This document shows, piece by piece, positions 1 through 10,499 of a stretch of DNA of 64,000 bases. Within the stretch, counting starts at the first letter, position 1. Every line of letters starts with the position of its first letter. The notes under the pieces are model-generated. The model had not been told where the DNA came from, made no database searches, and saw only the letters and a list, made by a program, of their open reading frames with translations. This DNA is from Taudactylus pleione (lineage: Eukaryota > Chordata > Amphibia > Anura > Myobatrachidae), in NCBI GenBank assembly GCA_031769625.1, contig JAUIMM010000126.1, positions 9,058,501-9,122,500 on the forward strand. Reading direction: 5' to 3'. Made by a program: the position numbers and the translations under genes.

Positions 1-192
1 TTGCCGCTCAAGATCACTCTCTATTAATGAGAGAGTGTCTATGATGATTTTGGGAGGAAGACGGTAGCGTCTTAAAACCTCATCATCGGGCATTCCAAAA
101 AGGGTGACACGTGTTCGAAATATCTGGGGCCTTGCACGCCTACGATGCCTACGCCTGGGACGAGATTGAGGTTGGTCGGCTTCCGGGAGCAT
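1..192 (-). CDS. HARBI1-like Harbinger transposase, N-terminal part
   Basis: The minus-strand frame opens at ATG (190-192) and stays open for 64 codons to the window edge. It begins MLPEADQPQSRPRRRHRRRA and continues through FRTRVTLFGMPDDEVLRRYR and a segment ending LSLIESDLERQ. An Arg-rich N-terminus followed by RTR..LFGM.DDE..RRYRL..I...L..IES.LE is typical of Harbinger transposases, which are DDE nucleases acting on the element ends together with a Myb-like partner. The catalytic DDE core would lie left of the window, so integrity cannot be judged. It is divergent from the Myb-like gene, with about 1 kb between the two starts. Confidence 0.8.
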   Translation of the reverse strand, partial: MLPEADQPQSRPRRRHRRRARPQIFRTRVTLFGMPDDEVLRRYRLPPKIIIDTLSLIESDLERQ

Positions 193-1178
193 GGCCAGAA
201 CAATCCGCCCAAGATCAACCTGAAATGGCAAGATTGAAATGTAAGGCTTTGGACCCACCCCAAAAGAAAATTAAGAACAACTTAGCTTGATGATACCATC
301 CATTGCTGCTTACATGCCGGGGTATTGTCATGATACGGCCAAACTGAAATTAATCCAAGAAATTATTTGAAAAATTTTAGTGTGTGCATTTATGTTTCTA
401 AATTTTGTGATAGACAAAACTTAAAATATGCGAAACACACATTTGGCCAAAGAGCAAAACGACATTGCACACAGTACATCAAAATGGGTTGAAATGTAAG
501 CCAAAAAAGCCAATGGGCAACCACCAAAAATTTAACAGGATTAATAAGCATTTAAAAATGCGCTAATTAGTTCGCAAATACAAGTTAATAAACAAACTGA
601 GAAAAATGCGCTAATTAGTTCGCAAATACAAGTCACAATAGTAAGTAGTAAAAATGCGCTAATTAGTTCGCAAATACAAGATAAAAAATGGACTTACCTT
701 GAGCAAATATATAAGATTCCAAATCAAAAGGTCTTTGGGTCAGAAATTAAAAAAAAGCTAAAAGATATGAAATTATGGATCCAAAAATTAAAAACAAGAA
801 GAAACACAATGAGGCACCAATTGAACCAAAGTTAGACTTCACAAAACTTACCAAATTAAGAAACGAGGCCAAAAAAAAATATACCAAAAAAGAGAACGGA
901 AAATAAAAACGCAAATCTAGCAAACAAAATAAACTCCAAACGCCAACTCCTTTATCCCCAAACAAGAAACTCCAACCAAGGTAACCTCCAACAATCCAAA
1001 AACGCCACCTCGACTCGAGACACACCAAGCCATAAATAGTGTTTCGTTTCCCGCACAAATTAAGGAGGGATCATAGGAACGCACAATCAATGATGCGGCC
1101 GCAAAATAAGGACACATGTATAAATACGTCACCAAAACACATTTAAATTCTGGTGTATTTCTTGTTTGGACCTCAGAC
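193..1178. promoter_or_regulatory. Divergent intergenic region of the Harbinger element
   Basis: This AT-rich stretch of about 1 kb lies between the two divergent Harbinger genes, so it should contain both promoters. No TATA box could be assigned with confidence. Its clear internal structure is the 48-bp-spaced triple repeat at 553-682. The minus-strand open frames here resemble no known protein. Confidence 0.4.
553..682. repeat. Three 31-bp repeats at 48-bp spacing
   Basis: A motif containing GCGCTAATTAGTTCGCAAAT occurs three times, starting near 554, 602 and 650. Intervals are exactly 48 bp and the intervening 17 bp differ between copies. The core CTAATTAG is palindromic. Conserved motifs with diverged spacers between two divergent transposon genes look like protein-binding sites, possibly for the Myb-like protein; that role is inferred. 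Confidence 0.75.
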
Positions 1179-2463
1179 ATGGCTACAGACCAGGGAAACA
1201 ATGGCCAAGAGTCAGGCGGTAAGTCTTTCATGCATTTTGTATCAATGATTAATTTGAAACATAAGATTGGGCAAGTTGTGAATTTGAGAAATCTGAATAT
1301 TTACACAAATAGGTGAGGAGGCTGACATGGAAGAGGCTGCTGGGCCCAGTATTCCGGCCAAAGCTGCCAAAAAAAAAAGGCAGCCACATTTCACAAGAAA
1401 GGAGATGGAGGTTTTGATTCAGAAGTGTGTGGACATCCTGCCACAGGCAGACAGGAATATGAGTATAAGCCAGAAGTGGAGAATGTGGGAAGAGGTAGCC
1501 GTTGCTGTCAATAGGGTGGGTGATTATGTCCGTCTAGCCCGGGATGTCAAACGGCGGTAAGTAAACACTTGCCCCCCCTAAAAACAAACACCATTTTAAA
1601 CAAAAGGATAATGGCTTCCATTTTTTCCCACAGATGGGCCGACTTCAAATATCGCCTAAAGCAAAAACTCGCGGACAGGGCTAGGCATGCAAGGGGGACA
1701 GGTGGGGGTCCCACCCGTGTCATTGGAGTTGACGGATTTAGAAGAGCTGGCACAGGGGTGTGTGCAGCCTGTGGAGGTGTTTGGCGTGTCCAACATGGAT
1801 ACGGACATGCCAGACTTTGCGGCTCCTCATGTTGTCCCAGGTAAATCTTTTGATGTCGCCAACTCTGAAATGTCAGTGGGCCAATATGTAGATTCTAATG
1901 TGAGTCTTTTCTCATTTTTCCTAACAGAGACACAGGCGGATGAGTCTGCTCCAGAGGGGAGCCTTGGCCGCCGAATTTCTGCTGGCTCTGCAGGGGAGGA
2001 ACCAGTACATCCGGCTGAGGACCCTGCAGAAGCCAGTCCAGGGCAATCCCCCTCGCAGGCAGTGGCCCTCCTCACAGAACTCAATTTCAAATCGGATTTC
2101 CATACGGAGATTCTGCAGAGGATGGACGCCAGTCTGCTACGGGTGGCTGAGGCCCTGGAGCAAAATGCTGCGGCCAACGTGACCATTGGTCAGGCCCTGG
2201 CGGAAAATACCAGGGCCAACATCCGCATCGCCAATGCCCTGGAGCAGCTCGTTCGCCAGCACATGGTGGAGCCGACCTCCCTTCCTGCCGGAACATCAGG
2301 ATCCTCCACCTCTGGCACAACATCAGCCAATCCTCCAAATGTGCCTAGCCCTGTGCCTAGTCCAGAGGCCACAACATCTGCCTCTGGACAGGCCAGCCCG
2401 ATGACATCCCGGACCCGGTCTGGCGCCCTCCCTCCCCCATCCAAACGGGTGAAAAAACGGTGA
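1179..2463 (+). pseudogene. Harbinger Myb/SANT-like DNA-binding protein, one frameshift
   Basis: Four exons can be read with GT-AG introns in consistent phase: 1179-1218 (ATG, MATDQGNNGQESGG), 1313-1556, 1634-1840 and 1928-2463 (TGA). Exons 2 and 3 encode the trihelix/Myb-like domain (FTRKEMEVLIQKCVDILP, then WADFKYRLKQKLADRARHAR). The C-terminal part has a heptad-like Ala/Leu stretch, a Ser/Thr/Pro-rich region and ends in the basic tail KRVKKR, a likely nuclear signal. In this family the protein binds the transposase and element ends. In exon 3 the frame ending near GTGGGP (about 1705) and the frame carrying SLELTDLEELAQ differ by one base, so one extra base appears to break the gene. Intron 3 (87 bp) is a multiple of three without a stop in the downstream frame. 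Confidence 0.75.
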
Positions 2464-3507
2464 CAGCAATAGCGACTTTTCCCACACTCCTTCTGTGCTT
2501 GGCTCATATTCCTTTCTGGTCAAAACTTCCCTCTCCTTTCTTGTGAAATGTTTTTAATTTTTTGTTGTACGTTTATGTCTACAGTTATGTTGGGCCAATT
2601 TGTTTGATTTTGGAAATGATCTTTGCCAAAAAAAGATGTCCCCAAATTTTTTATTATTTTAGTTTTGGTTTGACCAATAAATTTACGCCAAAAATCTGAC
2701 ATTGTATTGTGACATTATTGTACAAATGGGTTACATTTAATCCTGGCCCAAAAGGCAAAAACTTGCAAAAAAAACAAAACAATTTTTTTAAAAAAAGGGC
2801 TCTTTAAGGAACGTTTAAAAAATCACATAACGAGGCAAATTCAACAGGCAAAAATAAAAAGGTGAGAAAATTAAAACATGATGACATTATTGTTACAATA
2901 GGCCCTAACCACCAAATTGAGGCCAAAATAAACCCCCACAAATGTACGCAAATTGATTGTGTCATCCTGACATTAGCAGCTATGATTTCCACCTGCGTAC
3001 GCTTTTGTGCTATCCCCAAAAACTGATTTCAAAACACATACCAAGCCGGTTTTCAATCCAACACTAATTGCTTTTCTGACCACCCGCGATTAATCGCAAC
3101 AACATCGTGGAGTCCCGGGACGGAGGAGAAGGCCATCGCCAATGTGGTCGAGTAATCCAGACCCTAAGCTGTGCGAGCATTTTGAAGGGAAAGAGGATCA
3201 TCCAGTGACGTATCAGTCGGTCCGAACACATTTTACGCTCGCATCTGCTAATGTATGTACGCCCCAAAAACGCCTCGCCACGCCTGCGTTTTTCCATCTC
3301 CACCCCCGTCAACACCCAAAAACGCCCTGTTCTGTCAATCACATTTGACATGTCACTTCCTGTACGCTATTTGACGAACGAGACCAAAAAAACTCGCAAT
3401 CTGCCGTACGCACATGCGCAGTGTTACACCGACGCATGCGCGGTTAGTCAACATCAGAACGCAACGAGCGTACTGCTGTTTGCGAGTGGCTCTGAATGAG
3501 GGCCATT

Positions 3508-4383
3508 GTACCTTATAACCAATGCAGGGAAATTATACTAATGATCCCATTTGAATGTATATATCTGTTTTTTTTTTTTAATATTACAGCTTCAAAATGG
3601 GGGTAAGTTTCATTTAGAGAGATTGCTAGACTCTTCAGGGAGACAGGGAGATTGCTACTAGTCTCCCTGACAATGAGGGAGAGTTGGCAAGTATGATTTT
3701 AACCCTTTAAACTCTATAGGAACCTGTCATAATAGTGTATTGCAAAGTCGCTTTTTGATCCTTGTGGTGCAAACTCTGAGAATGGTGCTATTTTCTCACT
3801 GATTTCCCAGTACTGAACCATTGACTAACCACTGATCTTGTGGACTAATCCCTGACTTGCCTTGATTTTAGGAATTTTGTTCCCCTTTAAAGAACCTAAA
3901 AACAATGGTACCGCTGTACGATATGTAATATATTATTCATAGGATAAACCACTATGTCACCGCTGGTGGCTCTAACATTCCTACAGTTTTACTGAATGTA
4001 TGTGGCTTAACTCTCCCATAAACAGAAAGAGTGTTTTCTCATTTGAAAACTGTAGCAGTTGACATCGCATTTATTAAGGAGACCCACTCACTGCTGCTTG
4101 GATCGAAATTCCACATCATAGAAAAAAAAAACCCTCCAATATACAGGTGGTTATTGACCAGGGGGAAGACGTACTTTACCTGATACTATTACTGTATCTG
4201 AAAACTTTACTATGCTTAATGTAATGTCAATGCCCCTACATGAGCCCAAAGGGAATTCTTCCTACCCTATCCAAATTACTTTTACAAAAGGACAAACCAA
4301 GTTTCATATTAGGAGGCAATCTTAATACTGTTAAAAATCCTAATCTAGACAAACCAAATCGTACAGATGTGTCCATATACACC
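3508..4383. other. No gene seen; AT-rich with a MITE end fragment
   Basis: No coding sequence was found. Around 3600-3693 a short stretch ends GAGAGTTGGCAAGTATG, matching the right-end motif of the hAT element at 6537-6944, so it is probably a hAT MITE fragment. Confidence 0.4.
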
Positions 4384-4680
4384 TAGGGGAGAATTAAAAA
4401 TCTTTTTTTTGGGGGGGGGGGCACTCTGCCCGACGGAGCAATCAAATTGTTGCTCTGATAGGGCACAAATGCTGCAGGCGTCCACATTTCTGCTAGCATC
4501 CTCCTGAGGTGGCAAGTAGAAATCATCAAAACGTCAGTATTTTAGATGGGTTTAGCCTCTTTACGTGGCTAAACCCAATGCTTTTGGGTGCATCAATTTT
4601 GAGAAGCAATGGGCTTCGAATTGCTCTGTCAGACGCCCATTACCTAGAGCGCTCCACAAAAACTATTGAATTCCCCCCTC
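4384..4680. mobile_element. Short MITE with GGGGGAATTCAAT-type ends
   Basis: The left end AGGGGAGAATTAAAAA and the right end TATTGAATTCCCCCC form imperfect terminal inverted repeats about 295 bp apart. They resemble the better preserved elements at 57914-58210 and 60714-61036. No target duplication was established. Confidence 0.5.
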
Positions 4681-4764
4681 CCTAGCGTTTATACACCATA
4701 TGGCACAAGTCGCCACGGGTGACTGGGACGCTCTGAGAGGAGTAGCGTACTTTACTTTTCTCTC

Positions 4765-4938
4765 AGGGGTATATTTACTAAAGTGCGGGTTTTTTAGAAG
4801 TGGAGTTGTTACCCATAGCAACCAATCAGATTGTACTTATTTATTTAGCACGTTTTGAAAGATAATAGCTAGAATCTGATTGGTTGCTATGGGCAACAAC
4901 TCCATACCTAAAACCCGCACTTTAGTAAATATACCTCT
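4765..4938. mobile_element. 174-bp hairpin MITE
   Basis: Near-complete palindrome. The left arm starts AGGGGTATATTTACTAAAGT and the right arm is its complement ending ACTTTAGTAAATATACCTCT. Inner arms carry CCATAGCAACCAATCAGAT and its complement. A diverged relative of the inner arm lies at 40415-40491. Confidence 0.8.
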
Positions 4939-5299
4939 ATGTGTTGTGTCTTATCACACCGCAAAAAGCCACCCATAGTGTACTAGAAACGCTGGGCTGC
5001 ATACACACAGACAGATGCGCCATTATATCTGCAGATATACAGTCAGGTGCATAAATATTGGGACATTGACAGAATTTTCATATTTTGGCCTCTATTCACC
5101 ACCACAATGGCTTTGAAATGAAACAAACAAGATGTGTTTTAACTGCAGACTTTCAGATTTAATTTGAGGATAATTACATCCAAATGAGGTGAACGGAGTA
5201 GGAATTACAATGGTTTCTATATGTGCCTCCCACTTTTTAAGGGGCCAAAAGTAATGGGACAAACTAGACAATCCTAAATCTAACTTTCACTTTTTAATA

Positions 5300-6323
5300 C
5301 TTTGCTGCAAATCCTTTGCAGGCTATTACAGCCTGAAGTCTGGAACGCATAGACATCACCAGACGCTGGGTTCATCCCTGGTGATGCTCTGCCAGGCCTC
5401 TACTGCAAATGTCTTCAGTTCCTGCTTGTTCTTGGGGCATTTTCCCTTCAGTTTTGTCTTCATCAAGTGAAATGCATGCTCAACCGGACTCAGGTCAAGG
5501 GATTGACTTGGCCATTGCATAACATTCCACTTTTTAGCCTTAAAAAACTCTTTGGTTGCTTTTGCAGTATGCTTCGGGTAATTGTCCATCTGCACTGTGA
5601 AGCGCCGTCCAATGAGTTCTGAAGCATTTGACTGAATATGAGCATATAATATTGCCCAAAACACTTCAGAATTCATTCTGCTGCTTTTGTCAGCAGTCAC
5701 ATCATCAATAAATATAAGGGAACCAGTTCCATTGGCAGCCGTACATGCCCATGCCATGACACTACCACCACCATGCTTCACTGATGAGGTGGTATGTTTT
5801 GGATCATGAGCAGTTCCTTTCCTTTTCCATACTCTTCTCTTCCCATCACTCTGGTACAAGTTGATCTTTGTCTCATCTGTCCATAGGATGTTGTTACAGA
5901 ACTGTAATGGCTTTTTTAGATGTTGTTTGGCAAACTCTTTTGAGGCTCACCAATGGTTTACATCTTGTGGTGAACCCTCTATATTCACTCTTGTGAAGTC
6001 TTCTCTTGATTGTTGATATATACACCTACCTCCTGGAGAGTGTTCTTGATTTGGCCAATTGTTGTGAAGGGGTTTTTCTTCACCAGGGAAATAATTCTTT
6101 TGTCATCCACCACAGTTGTTTTCCGTGGTCTTCCGAGTCTTATGGTGTTGCTGAGCTCTCCGGTGCGTTCTTTCTTTTTAAGAATGTTCCAACCAGTTGA
6201 TTTGGCCACACCTAATGTTTTTGCTATCTCTCTGATGGGTTTGTTTTGATTTTTCAGCATAATGATGGCTTGCTTCACTGATAGTGACAGCTCTTTGGAT
6301 CTCATATTGAGAGTCGACAGCAA
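5300..6323 (-). pseudogene. Tc1 transposase, several frameshifts and a stop
   Basis: The N-terminal frame (6323-5985) contains the paired-type helix-turn-helix (KELSLSVKQAIIMLKNQN, REIAKTLGVAKSTGWNILKK) and GRPRKT. The catalytic frame (about 5895-5356) contains ILWTDETKINLYQSDGKRRV, FTVQMDNYPKHTA and SLDLSPVEHAFHLMKTKLK. The last Asp and the Glu are separated by 34 residues, giving the DD34E signature, and all three catalytic acidic residues remain. The reading frame breaks near 5990, near 5950 (a stop plus loss of residues after SLK) and near 5370, where the tail RLQAVIACKGFAAKY lies in another frame. It cannot make a functional transposase. Confidence 0.9.
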
Positions 6324-6536
6324 CTGATTCCAAATGCAAATGTCACACCTAGAATCAACTCCAGACCTTTAACCTGCTTAATTGATAATGAAATAATGAG
6401 GGAATAGCCCACACCTGTCCATGAAATAGCTTTTGAGTTGATAGTCCCATTACTTTTGGCCCCTTAAAAAGTGGGAGGCACATATAGAAACCATTGTAAT
6501 TCCTACACCGTTCACCTGATTTGGATGTAATTACCC

Positions 6537-6944
6537 CAGACTTGCCTACCCTCCCGATTTGGCCGGGAGCCTCCCGATTTTCGGGTGCCGCTCCCGGCCC
6601 CCCGGAAACGCAGGCAAGCCTCCCGGAAGCCTCCGACCCTCCCGTCCTCCCCCCCTGAAAAGACTAGAAACCCCCGCAGCGGGGGAGCCGGTGACGCGAT
6701 TCGCGCTGAATCGCGTCATCGCGGCCCCGCCCCCTGCTTCACAATGCCGAAAATAACGGCATTGTGAAGAGGGGCGGAGCCACGATGACGCAATCGTGCG
6801 GCTCCGTCCCCGGCTCCACCTCTAATGTACCACCAACTGGCTGGCCCGCCCTCGGCTCCGCCCCAATGACCGCCCCGCCCCCCCCGCTGTTAGCCGACAA
6901 TCAGCTCCCTCCCGGAAGGCTGGAGCTGATTGTCGGCAAGTATG
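6537..6944. mobile_element. Non-autonomous hAT element, 408 bp
   Basis: Ends CAGACTTGCC (left) and GGCAAGTATG (right) form short inverted repeats starting CA. The element is flanked by an exact 8-bp target duplication AATTACCC (6529-6536 and 6945-6952), diagnostic of hAT. It is strongly GC-rich against its AT-rich Tc1 host and contains the small palindrome CAATGCCGAAAATAACGGCATTG-like region near 6740. No coding sequence. Confidence 0.85.
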
Positions 6945-7185
6945 AATTACCCTCAAATGAAATCTGAAAGTCTGCAGTTAAAGCACATCTTGTTTGTTTC
7001 ATTTCAAAGCCATTGTGGTGGTGAATAGAGGCCAAAATATGAAAATTCTGTCAATGTACCAATATTTATGCACCTGATTGTATATCGGCAGTATGCTGTG
7101 CTGCAGAGCAGATGTGAAATGTCTGTGAACGAGGTCATTCAGACATATTGGGGGCCGATATATCACCCAGCGTGTACCCAGTTTC

Positions 7186-8599
7186 ACTCATAGATGGCCT
7201 GAGTACATAGACAGCAATTTAGAACACTGGGAAGGCCTAATCCAATTTTAGGAGACATCTGAGGCAGTGCTTCCGGCCATGTCATCTTGTACCAAGCTAA
7301 ATAGACAATAGAATACTATGCTGAATATGACACTCTGAATTAGGCAAGGAATCAGGCCTTCCAGATATGTTGCAAACACAATAGATGACAATTTACATTT
7401 TTATAAAGTATCTATATAACATGTTTGGAGGTCTTCTTATTATCTAATGCCCAGCTGCAATTGGATTACTCAACAAGAAACAATAATTTATTCTATACTG
7501 TAGATCGGGTAACAAGGCTGTCAAGATTCACACCAATCAGGTTAGCACACAGTACAGAAAAAAATCTATTCTATCAATGAAAAAAAAAAATCAGGCTACA
7601 GGTATTAAACACAGCACTGAATGATATTGTTTCTGGTTTCACTGGCCCAGTGGTTCCCAAACTGTATGCCGTGGCACCTCAGAGCACCTGCAGGGATAGC
7701 TGAAAAAAATGCATTGTCATGTAGATGTCAGGAAGGTTACTAAATTAATAAATCGGCAAACATAGCACAAAAGGTGTGCTATGCACAAGAGGAACTTATA
7801 GGTCATCAGAGTCAGTTCATGTAAGCATCCCTCACAACTAAGTCAATTTCAGCAGGACATTTCCTATATGAGGGAACTGTCCAGCCCACCCACTTTCAGT
7901 ATATTCGCCCCATCCTTAGCAGTTGGTGAGTTGGGAGGTTTTCTCCCGCTTCATTCACTGGCTCCTGTCCCGTGCAAATAATAATTATTATTATTGCTAA
8001 AAGCCTTTTGGGGGACCTGGTCACACTCATTATGATGCAGTCACACTCCCCAAACTGATTCCAAACTCTCAGATGTTGGGAGATATGTGTATGTGAACGT
8101 TATCTTCCTACACCAATCACCGTGTCACCATCAACGGATACCAGACATGTTTTATGTTAGGTATTAATAGACAGTGAGCTCAATTACTTTTTCTCTTCTT
8201 TTTTTGTTTTCTACATATGAAAACTGTAAAACCTAAGGTAACATGAGCCAAGCTGTTCCAGAAGGCTTCGTGTTTGAAGCTACTCAACAGAAGCCAAACA
8301 AAAGCTCACGTCTATAGATTCATAATGACTGTCTAAAGCTTCTGTTCTGCAATAAGAGTTGTGGTTATATGAACAAAAATTCTATGGTCACAGGGCACAC
8401 GCAAGTACAAAGCATAGCTGTAAGCTGCTGGCTTCATACAAACCCAGAGAAATGGGCTTCCTGAGGACATTCAGTGACAGAAAGTAATTTTTATGAAAAA
8501 AATAAAGATAAAAAATAACCCATGGGCACACAGACACAAAATGTTGACAACACACATCAAACTTACCCAAATATTTCCAAGCTGTAATCAAAAGCTTTT
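7186..8599. other. No gene seen; a hAT/Charlie-like end at 7649
   Basis: AT-rich with no coding potential. At 7649 a segment CAGTGGTTCCCAAACTG followed by GCCGTGGCACC is a classic hAT-Charlie-type terminus, apparently truncated within about 100 bp. Confidence 0.4.
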
Positions 8600-8607
8600 T
8601 TATAGTT

Positions 8608-9334
8608 CAGAGGTTCCCAAATGCGGTCCTCAAGGCTCCCCAACAGTTCTGGTTTTAGAGATATCCATGGTTGGGCACAGGTGACTTAGGGCCTGATTCA
8701 GACCCACTCGCGAGCGGCTGTCCGCTCGCAAGTGGGTCGATGGTGTGCACTGCGCATGCGCACGACGGAGGGAGCTCCGTCGTGCGCATGCGCGAGATGC
8801 GATGAGCGAAGGACTTTCCTTCGCTCGTTGTGTCTGATCAAAGGGGGCGTGCTGTCGATGTTGATTGACAGCACGCCCCCTTTGGTGGGCGTGCCGGGGG
8901 CGTGCCTCCCAGACGGAGGCGTTCCCAAGGGAACGCCTACCGTCAGAAGCCGGCCCCACTGACATCACTAGTGATGTCAGTGGGAGTGATTTTGGCTCTG
9001 ATAGAGCCAAAATCACTCCGGGCCTTGCGGTTGAGAAACTCAACCGCAGGCTTCGGCTCGCAGTGGCGATGGTCGCGATGGTCAAGATCATCGCGACCAT
9101 CATCCTGCACGCTCGTATAGGCTGTGGGTGGTGACCCACAGCTATACGAGCGTCCAGGAGGACGCTCCATAATTATGGAGGTGGGCCCTGATTCAGAGCG
9201 AGCGCTCTGGTCAAAGCGTCCGGCTCTGAATCAGGGCCTTAATTAGTATTGAATTAACCACCTGTGCTCAGCCATGGATATCTCTAAAACCTGAACTGTT
9301 GGGGAGCCTTGAGGACCATGTTTGGGAACCTCTG
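8608..9334. mobile_element. hAT MITE, split by a Harbinger MITE
   Basis: Inverted arms starting CAGAGGTTCCCAAA (8608) and ending TTTGGGAACCTCTG (9334) extend about 80 bp each and include GGTCCTCAAGGCTCCCCAACA and its complement. Flanks TTATAGTT (8600-8607) and CTATAGTT (9335-9342) match at 7 of 8 positions, a hAT-type duplication. The Harbinger MITE 8689-9238 lies between the arms, so it is the younger insertion. Confidence 0.8.
8689..9238. mobile_element. Multi-hairpin Harbinger MITE, copy A
   Basis: Ends GGGCCTGATTCAG and CTGAATCAGGGCC, with target duplication TTA (8686-8688, 9239-9241). The interior is a chain of about ten consecutive hairpins, for example around GCGCATGCGCACGACGGAG, GGGGGCGTGCTGTC, ACTGACATCACTAGTGATGT, GATTTTGGCTCTGATAGAGC and GATGGTCGCGATGGTC, each paired with its own complement. 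It encodes nothing: open frames across it arise from the palindromes on both strands. Confidence 0.9.
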
Positions 9335-9342
9335 CTATAGTT

Positions 9343-10480
9343 GCATTGTTCACTTAGATGTGTAAGCAAGGGCCCACCACTAACCCAACTTTTGTATTTA
9401 TGTCTGCTTTATTTTGTCTACCTTGTGTGACCTGTTTTCCTGTCTGTCCAGCACTGTGGCACCATACATAACAACAACAATAAAGTGGTTCCACTCGTGT
9501 GCTTAGAATGTCTTTAGTAGTGTTAAGTTGTGTGTAGTTCTATATTATAACTGTAGTCTCTTTCAGTAGCTCTGCTGGCGCTCGGTTTGTTTGGAGCACA
9601 TTGGTTGAAATAATTATTAGCAAATCAGATTAAAAAAGAAAATAACAATCCAAGAATTATTACATATAATATAGCATACATAAATTATAATAGAAATAGC
9701 ATTTCTTGTAGCCAAATCTGCAGTGCCTTGTGGATATTGCCTACTCTATTCACTTACATTCTCTGCTAATGAGGCAGTCAATATAACGTCTTCCAATGAC
9801 ACCTCCAAGCAGGGCCAGATTAACAATGGGGGGGAAGGTACTACAGACATAGGCCTTCACTTAATAATAGTACCTTCTTTATGACAGCATTATGATGGCC
9901 AGCCACCCAACTGGTCACAAATCATAAGTTTTATTTCTGGAGACATTGGAATGGTAGTGTAGGGGGTGTACCAAACAACATGGAATTGGCCAAACCTCCT
10001 CCACTTAGAACAATTGGCCATTGATAATTTTCAGTCTCAGTGTCTATCTTAATCCGGCCATCAGGGCTGTAACTAGAAGTTAGCCAAGATGGCAAAAGCC
10101 AGTGGCGCTGGTCAAAGAGGGCGGGGGTGCCATCTTGACCTTAAGCAAAACCACAGCAGTCCTCCTGGTCTGACAATCAATAGGATTTCACTTAGAGTGT
10201 GGTACCCCACCCAAGCACTATCTGCTTATATACAATGTACTAAAAAGGAACTTATATGGCTTCTCTATATATATGTACTGCCTCTGCTTTGAATAAACTG
10301 TGTGTGAGCTGTATTGGGGACATGTTGCTGTGAGATACTCTGCAGGGGTTCCCCCCCCCCCTCTCCCCTCACACACTGCAGCTAAAGGAGCAGTTGACAG
10401 TTGGGCTGAGAGAGAATTTGAGCCTGCTTGTGCTGTGGGCGGGAAACATCCTGGCACCTAGCCAGGGGCTATATATAGCA
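9343..10480. other. No gene seen
   Basis: AT-rich sequence without recognisable coding regions or complete elements. Confidence 0.4.
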
Positions 10481-10499
10481 GCTCTCACTGACCCTGAGG

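Larger units (their letters stand above)
1..3504. mobile_element. Harbinger/PIF DNA transposon, left end outside window
   Basis: This is the right-hand 3.5 kb of a two-gene Harbinger element: a HARBI1-type transposase on the minus strand (1-192, cut by the window edge) and a Myb-like DNA-binding gene on the plus strand (1179-2463), which is the standard gene pair of the superfamily. The right terminus at 3504 reads, inward on the minus strand, GGCCCTCATTCAGAGCCACT. It matches the termini of the MITEs at 8689, 20953, 26862, 28178 and 49567 and is followed by ATT, a plausible 3-bp target duplication. The left terminus cannot be seen. Region 2464-3504 is non-coding 3' and subterminal sequence with CG-containing palindromic motifs near the end. 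Confidence 0.8.
5040..7080. mobile_element. Tc1/mariner transposon, non-autonomous by decay
   Basis: Long terminal inverted repeats begin CAGTCAGGTGCATAAATATT at 5040 and end in the complement of CAATCAGGTGCATAAATATT at 7080, flanked by TA (5038-5039, 7081-7082). The inverted repeats extend at least 220 bp and repeat the motif CACTTTTTAAGGGGCCAAAA internally, an IR/DR arrangement known in this superfamily. A hAT element sits between the transposase start and the right inverted repeat. Confidence 0.9.
4990..7185. mobile_element. MITE with GCTGGGTACACAC-type ends, split by Tc1
   Basis: The left part (4990-5039, starting GCTGGGCTGCATACACACAG) and right part (7081-7185, ending ACCCAGCGTGTACCCAG) belong to one short MITE interrupted by the Tc1 element at 5040-7080. 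A full-length relative is at 34709-35008, which also contains the TATCTGCAGATATA segment that served as the Tc1 target. Confidence 0.65.

Noticed and set aside
553..682. Regular spacing of repeats that could suggest a CRISPR-like array
   Set aside because: Only three repeats, inside a eukaryotic transposon, with no associated genes.
747..1231. 100-codon minus-strand ORFs between the Harbinger genes
   Set aside because: Low-complexity hydrophobic translations of an AT-rich intergenic region, without similarity to transposase.
8630..9139. Long ORFs (up to 169 codons) inside the multi-hairpin MITEs, on both strands
   Set aside because: They recur in every MITE copy on both strands because palindromes lack stops; they resemble no protein.
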